Below, in pieces: positions 61,929 to 64,000 of a stretch of 64,000 bases of DNA. The translations under genes and the position numbers were made by a program. Every line of letters begins with the position of its first letter. The first letter of the stretch is position 1. The stretch is taken from positions 1 to 64,000 of the forward strand of contig DHOU01000041.1 of NCBI GenBank assembly GCA_002409745.1. Direction: 5' to 3'. The notes below the pieces were generated by a model. It had not been told where the DNA came from. It saw nothing but the letters and a program-made list of their open reading frames with translations, and searched no databases. The stretch comes from Bacteroidales bacterium UBA5382 (lineage in GTDB: Bacteria > Bacteroidota > Bacteroidia > Bacteroidales > Dysgonomonadaceae).

Positions 61929-62375
61929 ATGAAAGCATTACATACTTCCACAGCCGTGGAGTTATCCTGGTTCCGGCTCTCCCTGTTATCTTATTTACGT
62001 GATTCCCATCCCGACAAAGCCACCGACAGGCAGTTTATCGCCTCGCGGGGCGATGCGGCAGCACAGGTCTACAGCGATAGTATCAAATCAGGCGGCTCGC
62101 ATGATGAAGCCGGGGAAGCAGCCTCCCAGACCCTTTACGCCGGATTGCATTTCTCCCCGTACCGCACCATTGTAAATATCCTGTGGGACGAGTTTACGCA
62201 CGAAATAGACCCCGAAATGGCAGAGGGGATGGCAATGGAATTATTGCCCCGCCTTACCGGTGTCTTTAAGAAATACACATTGTCGGACGATTTCGCCGGT
62301 AGTCAAGAGTACAACTTACTCTACACGGAGCTGACGGGCGCGATCCAAACACTGCTCGAAGATGGCATTCAATAA
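61929..62375 (+). CDS. DUF1896-like protein
   Basis: The 148-residue product MKALHTSTAVELSWFR matches DUF1896-like ICE proteins: LSYLRDSHPDKATDRQFI, AAQVYSDSIKSGGSHDEAGE and LFYAGLHFSPYRTIVNILWDEF-type sequence. Function unknown. The conserved motif precedes its start. Its end overlaps the N6-methylase gene by 14 bases, implying translational coupling. Confidence 0.75.
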   Translation: MKALHTSTAVELSWFRLSLLSYLRDSHPDKATDRQFIASRGDAAAQVYSDSIKSGGSHDEAGEAASQTLYAGLHFSPYRTIVNILWDEFTHEIDPEMAEGMAMELLPRLTGVFKKYTLSDDFAGSQEYNLLYTELTGAIQTLLEDGIQ

Positions 62376-64000
62376 GAAAGCCCGCCTTCGGGACAATATC
62401 GAGGCGATACGTTTAGCGTTCAGCCTCGATAAAGAAGGACGGCAGGCGACGCCCGTCGAACGGGAAATATTGGAAGCCTGGTGCGGTTTCGGGGGAATCA
62501 AAGCCGTGTTGAATCCCGCCGGTAAACCGGAAGACGTGCAACAATGGACGAAAACCGACAGCGAACTGTTTCCGTTGGTTACAGAGTTGCACGAAGTATT
62601 GCATGCCGGATCAAAAGATACAGCCGAATACAACCGCTATGTTTCTTCCTTAAAAAATTCCGTCCTATCTGCTTTCTACACTCCGCCCAAAGTAGTGGAC
62701 GCGCTGGCGGCGGCATTGAAGGAAAGCGGCGTCGAGCCGCTGCGTCTGCTCGACCCTTCCGCCGGAACGGGCATCTTTTCGCAGTCCGTTAAGTTGATAA
62801 CTCCGGATTGTGAGGCAACACAATTTGAAAAGGATATGCTGACGGGGAAAATCCTTTCACACCTGAATCCAGGCGAAAAAGTACGGGTAGAAGGTTTTGA
62901 AAACATCGAATCCCGCTACAATGGTTATTTCGACGTGGCCGCCAGCAATATTCCATTCGGAGACGTGCGTGTATTTGATCCGGTCTACCATAATGCTAAA
63001 GACGATGTACACAGGTTGGCATCCGGCACAATCCACAACTATTTCTTTATGAAAGGCGTCGATTGCATCCGCGAGGGCGGATTAGTGGCGTTCATCACCT
63101 CACAGGGCGTGTTGAACTCCGACGCCAACCGTCCCGTGCGTGAATGGCTGATGGAGCGGTGCGAGCCTGTTTCCGCCGTCCGCTTCCCGAACAACCTGTT
63201 TACCGACCATGCCGGAACAGAGGTAGGCAGCGACCTGATCATCCTGCAAAAGAAAACGGCGGCCGGTACGGTTTCCCAAAGGAAGCGTGATTTTATCGAA
63301 ACCCGAAAACTCTCCAACGGTATTTCGATTAATAACCTTTTCCGGAACTTCGACCGCGTAATCCATGATCATGTAAAAGTCGGAACCGACCCTTACGGCA
63401 AACCCGCAATGGAGTTTACCCATTCCGATGGTGTGGGGGCTATTGCTGCCGGACTGCGCGGGATGCTTCGCGAAGACTTCTTGCAACATTTTGACATGGA
63501 ATTGTACCGGCAACACGCCCCGCAGTTGGAGCAGTCGGTCGCTCAAAGCTCCGATTACGAACCGACGGCGCAGGACTGGCAGGAAATAGATGAATTGCAA
63601 GCACAAGCCCAGGAGAAGGATCGGGAGTTGTTTATGCAAGCCCGGCCGGAGGATTACCAGCGGGAAGGAGGAACGCCGGAAATACAGGAGAAACCTGTTC
63701 AACCGGAGGTACGACAAACCACCCTTAGCTTTGATTTCCCTGATCCGGTTCCGCCGGCAACGCCGATAGCCGAGACGAAAGCAAAAGCGGTGGAACCGGC
63801 GTACAGTATCAATAACCAACCGCTCATATCGCTCTATGATCTGTTCGGGTTGTCCGAAGAGGAACGCATGCAGGTCAATACGCGGCGTTACGGCCGCTCC
63901 CGTCGCCGGAAGGAGGCATCCCAACCCAAAACAGGGAAACGGGAACAAAAAACGCAAGAACCGTTGGAGTGGCGGGAAGAACTGATGCTGGAAGCACGCC
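62362..64000 (+). CDS. Large N6-DNA methylase/helicase-type protein, truncated by window end
   Basis: Begins MAFNKKARLRDNIEAIRLAF and runs 546 codons to the edge without a stop. Motif I is LDPSAGTGIFSQSV near residue 133 and motif IV ASNIPFGDVRVFD. The later part is Gln/Glu-rich linker. In related elements the full product is very large, with a C-terminal SNF2-type helicase. It may modify DNA entering a new cell. Full function cannot be judged from this half. Confidence 0.8.
   Translation, partial: MAFNKKARLRDNIEAIRLAFSLDKEGRQATPVEREILEAWCGFGGIKAVLNPAGKPEDVQQWTKTDSELFPLVTELHEVLHAGSKDTAEYNRYVSSLKNSVLSAFYTPPKVVDALAAALKESGVEPLRLLDPSAGTGIFSQSVKLITPDCEATQFEKDMLTGKILSHLNPGEKVRVEGFENIESRYNGYFDVAASNIPFGDVRVFDPVYHNAKDDVHRLASGTIHNYFFMKGVDCIREGGLVAFITSQGVLNSDANRPVREWLMERCEPVSAVRFPNNLFTDHAGTEVGSDLIILQKKTAAGTVSQRKRDFIETRKLSNGISINNLFRNFDRVIHDHVKVGTDPYGKPAMEFTHSDGVGAIAAGLRGMLREDFLQHFDMELYRQHAPQLEQSVAQSSDYEPTAQDWQEIDELQAQAQEKDRELFMQARPEDYQREGGTPEIQEKPVQPEVRQTTLSFDFPDPVPPATPIAETKAKAVEPAYSINNQPLISLYDLFGLSEEERMQVNTRRYGRSRRRKEASQPKTGKREQKTQEPLEWREELMLEAR

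Overview
The window is a Bacteroidales chromosome segment. Bacteroidetes-type promoters (TAnnTTTG -7 boxes with a TTTG/TTG -33 element) precede many genes. The gene content fits the order: VorABCD-type 2-oxoacid oxidoreductase, topoisomerase IV B subunit, TraA-Q conjugation genes of the CTnDOT type and a histone H1-like protein. I cannot fix the genus from sequence alone.

Positions 1-22080 look like host chromosome. They hold a tRNA-Leu, a few accessory genes (a frameshifted hypothetical, a lipoprotein, a 21-bp-periodic repeat array, a TPR remnant, a solitary HTH protein) and then housekeeping genes: an outer-membrane HHH protein, an MltF-like transglycosylase, a GNAT-like protein, parE, coaD, an S41 protease, a PPK2 kinase, a LuxR-type regulator with a hemerythrin protein, a nitroreductase, a DUF2520 protein, kdsC, the vor operon and a DEAD-box helicase.

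From tRNA-Ser (22080-22164) to the right edge the window is the left part of an integrative and conjugative element (ICE) of the CTnDOT type. A large serine recombinase lies against the tRNA and its reading frame runs antisense through the whole tRNA gene. Next come ICE hypotheticals, an arsenic cassette (arsR, an arsC with a 2Fe-2S extension, acr3) and a leftward tra operon (traA to traQ) carrying two extra DNA methyltransferase genes, one of them frameshifted. A hairpin-rich oriT candidate follows, then mobA and mobB. Two defence cassettes sit between mobB and mobC: Hachiman (HamA/HamB), bracketed by a 14-bp direct repeat that copies the end of mobB, and an AbiE toxin-antitoxin pair followed by a PIN-domain gene. 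mobC, a flavin reductase with a B-box membrane protein, a DUF4099/DUF3945-like protein, topB, a DUF1896-like protein and the start of a very large N6-methylase gene complete the window. The right end of the element is not in view.

The most interesting signals are regulatory and structural. A shared operator precedes traA, mobC and the DUF4099 gene at exactly the same distance from each -7 box. The recombinase C-terminus is templated by the host tRNA. About 18 degenerate 21-bp units keep perfect phase in one intergenic region. Hairpins cluster upstream of mobA. The AbiE operon has duplicated palindromic operators.
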